Source: Bacteroidota bacterium
Lineage (GTDB): Bacteria > Bacteroidota > Bacteroidia > Chitinophagales > Chitinophagaceae
Direction: 5' to 3'
DNA length: 64,000 bases
Assembly (NCBI GenBank): GCA_018267915.1
Contig: JAFDXN010000060.1
Location: 62,001 to 126,000 of the forward strand
A program made the position numbers and the translations under genes. Numbering within the stretch: position 1 is the first letter of the stretch; every line of letters starts with the position of its first letter. This document shows, piece by piece, positions 62,993 to 64,000 of this stretch. The notes below the pieces were generated by a model that worked only from the letters and a program-made list of their open reading frames with translations, was not told where the DNA came from and did not search any database.

Positions 62993-64000
62993 TTAACGTG
63001 TTACGCTGAACTGGCGCACTGTGTTGCCATCAGTGCCTTTGATAACCAGGAAGTAGTTGCCAGCAGCAAGGTCGGCAACGGGGATAGTCTTTGAATAGCT
63101 GGTGGTTGCAGCCTCGTTCCAGTGGCGCAGCATGCGGCCCTGCACATCAAATACCGTTACACTGAAAGCCTGCGCCTTATTCCATGTCATGTCGATGTTC
63201 AGCAGGTTCTGTGCAGGGACAGGATACAATTTCAGGTCGCCGGCGTTGTTGTTAACACCTGCAACTTTCGTAGCGCTATCCAGCATGTAGTAATAAGTGG
63301 TCAGCATGTCGCTGTTGTTAAATACCCAGAAGCCTGAAGAATCCCATGAGGAAGACTGCATGGTAGTGGGCTGATTGTAAGCGTTGTAAGTCCAGTCGTA
63401 GTGCTTCTGGTTCACAAACATTACTGCAGTGCTGTCCCAAAGTTTATGTGTCTGCGCAGTTCTGCTATGCATAGCGTTGTACATCGTGCTGTCGGCATAC
63501 TCAGGTACGCCGCCATTGTAGTGCCAGCTGGCAATTGCATCGCCATTCGCATCGTTGACAAATACATCCTTAGTGATAGTAGTCCAGTTAGGACCTACCA
63601 TTACCTGGTAGAATACCGAGTCAACCGTCATGTTATTATCATGAGAGTAGTAGATGTAGTGCTCAGCATTTTGCCAGCTGCTGCCGTTCCATGTTTGTAT
63701 CAGCGAGCTGGTTACTTTATTGAGGAAGTTGTAGTAGTAAACGTACTTGGTATTGTTGTTCCATGAAGAGCCGTTCCACAGCATGCTGGTGATAGAAGTG
63801 ATATTATTGGCGGGGTCGTAAGTGTAAGAATACATCATGTCGTTCACCCAGTTACTACCTACCCTGTCCTGTGAAGTTTGCGAAGTGATATTGCCGGTAG
63901 CGCTATCGTACTGATAGTTCACGCGCGACTGGTCCATCCATGTCATTGCACTGTCGGGTGCGCTGAATGTATTAGACATAAGCTTACCGCTTGCGCTGTC
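62993..64000 (-). CDS. Secreted protein with T9SS type A sorting domain (5' end outside window)
   Basis: The frame is open to the window edge, so the start and signal peptide lie beyond base 64000. The 335 visible residues contain repeats of about 30-40 residues of an RHS/YD-like type (YQYDSATGNITSQTSQDRV, YTYDPANNITSITSMLWNG). The last 75 residues (KLYPVPAQNLLNIDMTWNK ... VRQFSVTR) are a type A sorting domain. It is probably an exported repeat protein; no enzymatic motif seen. Confidence 0.85.
   Translation of the reverse strand, partial: DSASGKLMSNTFSAPDSAMTWMDQSRVNYQYDSATGNITSQTSQDRVGSNWVNDMMYSYTYDPANNITSITSMLWNGSSWNNNTKYVYYYNFLNKVTSSLIQTWNGSSWQNAEHYIYYSHDNNMTVDSVFYQVMVGPNWTTITKDVFVNDANGDAIASWHYNGGVPEYADSTMYNAMHSRTAQTHKLWDSTAVMFVNQKHYDWTYNAYNQPTTMQSSSWDSSGFWVFNNSDMLTTYYYMLDSATKVAGVNNNAGDLKLYPVPAQNLLNIDMTWNKAQAFSVTVFDVQGRMLRHWNEAATTSYSKTIPVADLAAGNYFLVIKGTDGNTVRQFSVTR

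Overview
The window is chromosomal DNA of a member of the Bacteroidota, most likely a Chitinophagaceae-like soil or freshwater bacterium. The evidence is: five secreted proteins with C-terminal sorting domains of the type IX secretion system (two type B, three type A); promoters of the Bacteroidota form TTTG-N19/20-TAnnTTTG in front of many genes; start codons without Shine-Dalgarno sequences; and families largely restricted to the phylum (DUF4292, DUF3822, the bacillithiol-system protein YtxJ, YXWGXW and DUF2807 proteins). The genus cannot be named from the sequence.

Layout. 1-5.4 kb: the end of a giant repeat adhesin, then ahcY. 5.4-10.3 kb (minus strand): a PAP2-type membrane protein coupled to a MetH lacking its homocysteine domain, and two paralogous beta-barrel proteins. 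ahcY and metH are adjacent steps of the methyl cycle. 10.3-12.4 kb: an HTH gene containing two in-frame palindromic elements, with a satellite-like repeat array upstream. 12.4-21.5 kb: a second type B adhesin, an aminotransferase, acs overlapped by a SMUG-like glycosylase gene, an EXPERA protein and a GH3 enzyme. 21.7-26.2 kb: a dut / nucleotidyltransferase / TPR / DUF4292 operon and a DUF1232 gene. 26.2-33.8 kb: coaD-rsmD-DUF3822, a MATE pump, ytxJ, fabD, a type A secreted protein and sucD. 33.9-46.5 kb: uvrA, a polyprenyl synthase, an OmpA-like porin, an N-acetylglucosamine-kinase-like protein, an S41 protease, an HsdR-N nuclease-like protein, AMP nucleosidase, a fused oligopeptide ABC ATPase, a VOC protein and a 2H-phosphoesterase gene broken by an in-frame TGA. 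46.5-57 kb: a second uvrA, a pterin dehydratase, GNAT, PNPOx-like, M14 peptidase, SET, beta-barrel, RlpA and DEAD-box helicase genes. 57-61 kb: a mobile-DNA neighbourhood with two REP-associated transposases (RAYTs), one truncated, and at least four copies of a double-hairpin REP-like sequence. 61-64 kb: small envelope proteins and another type A secreted protein cut off by the window edge.

Most genes are ordinary core and envelope genes. The unusual material is at the DNA level: (i) the 11.24-12.11 kb array, in which about 84-bp palindrome-bearing units of two alternating subtypes are separated by 7-bp GTCRTAA repeats, giving a higher-order repeat; (ii) two palindromic elements inside the HTH gene, in the same reading frame, whose stems differ by compensating substitutions, resembling Rickettsia palindromic elements; (iii) the REP/RAYT cluster, where a REP supplies the last codons of a truncated transposase. 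No tRNA, rRNA, CRISPR array, riboswitch or prophage was recognised.
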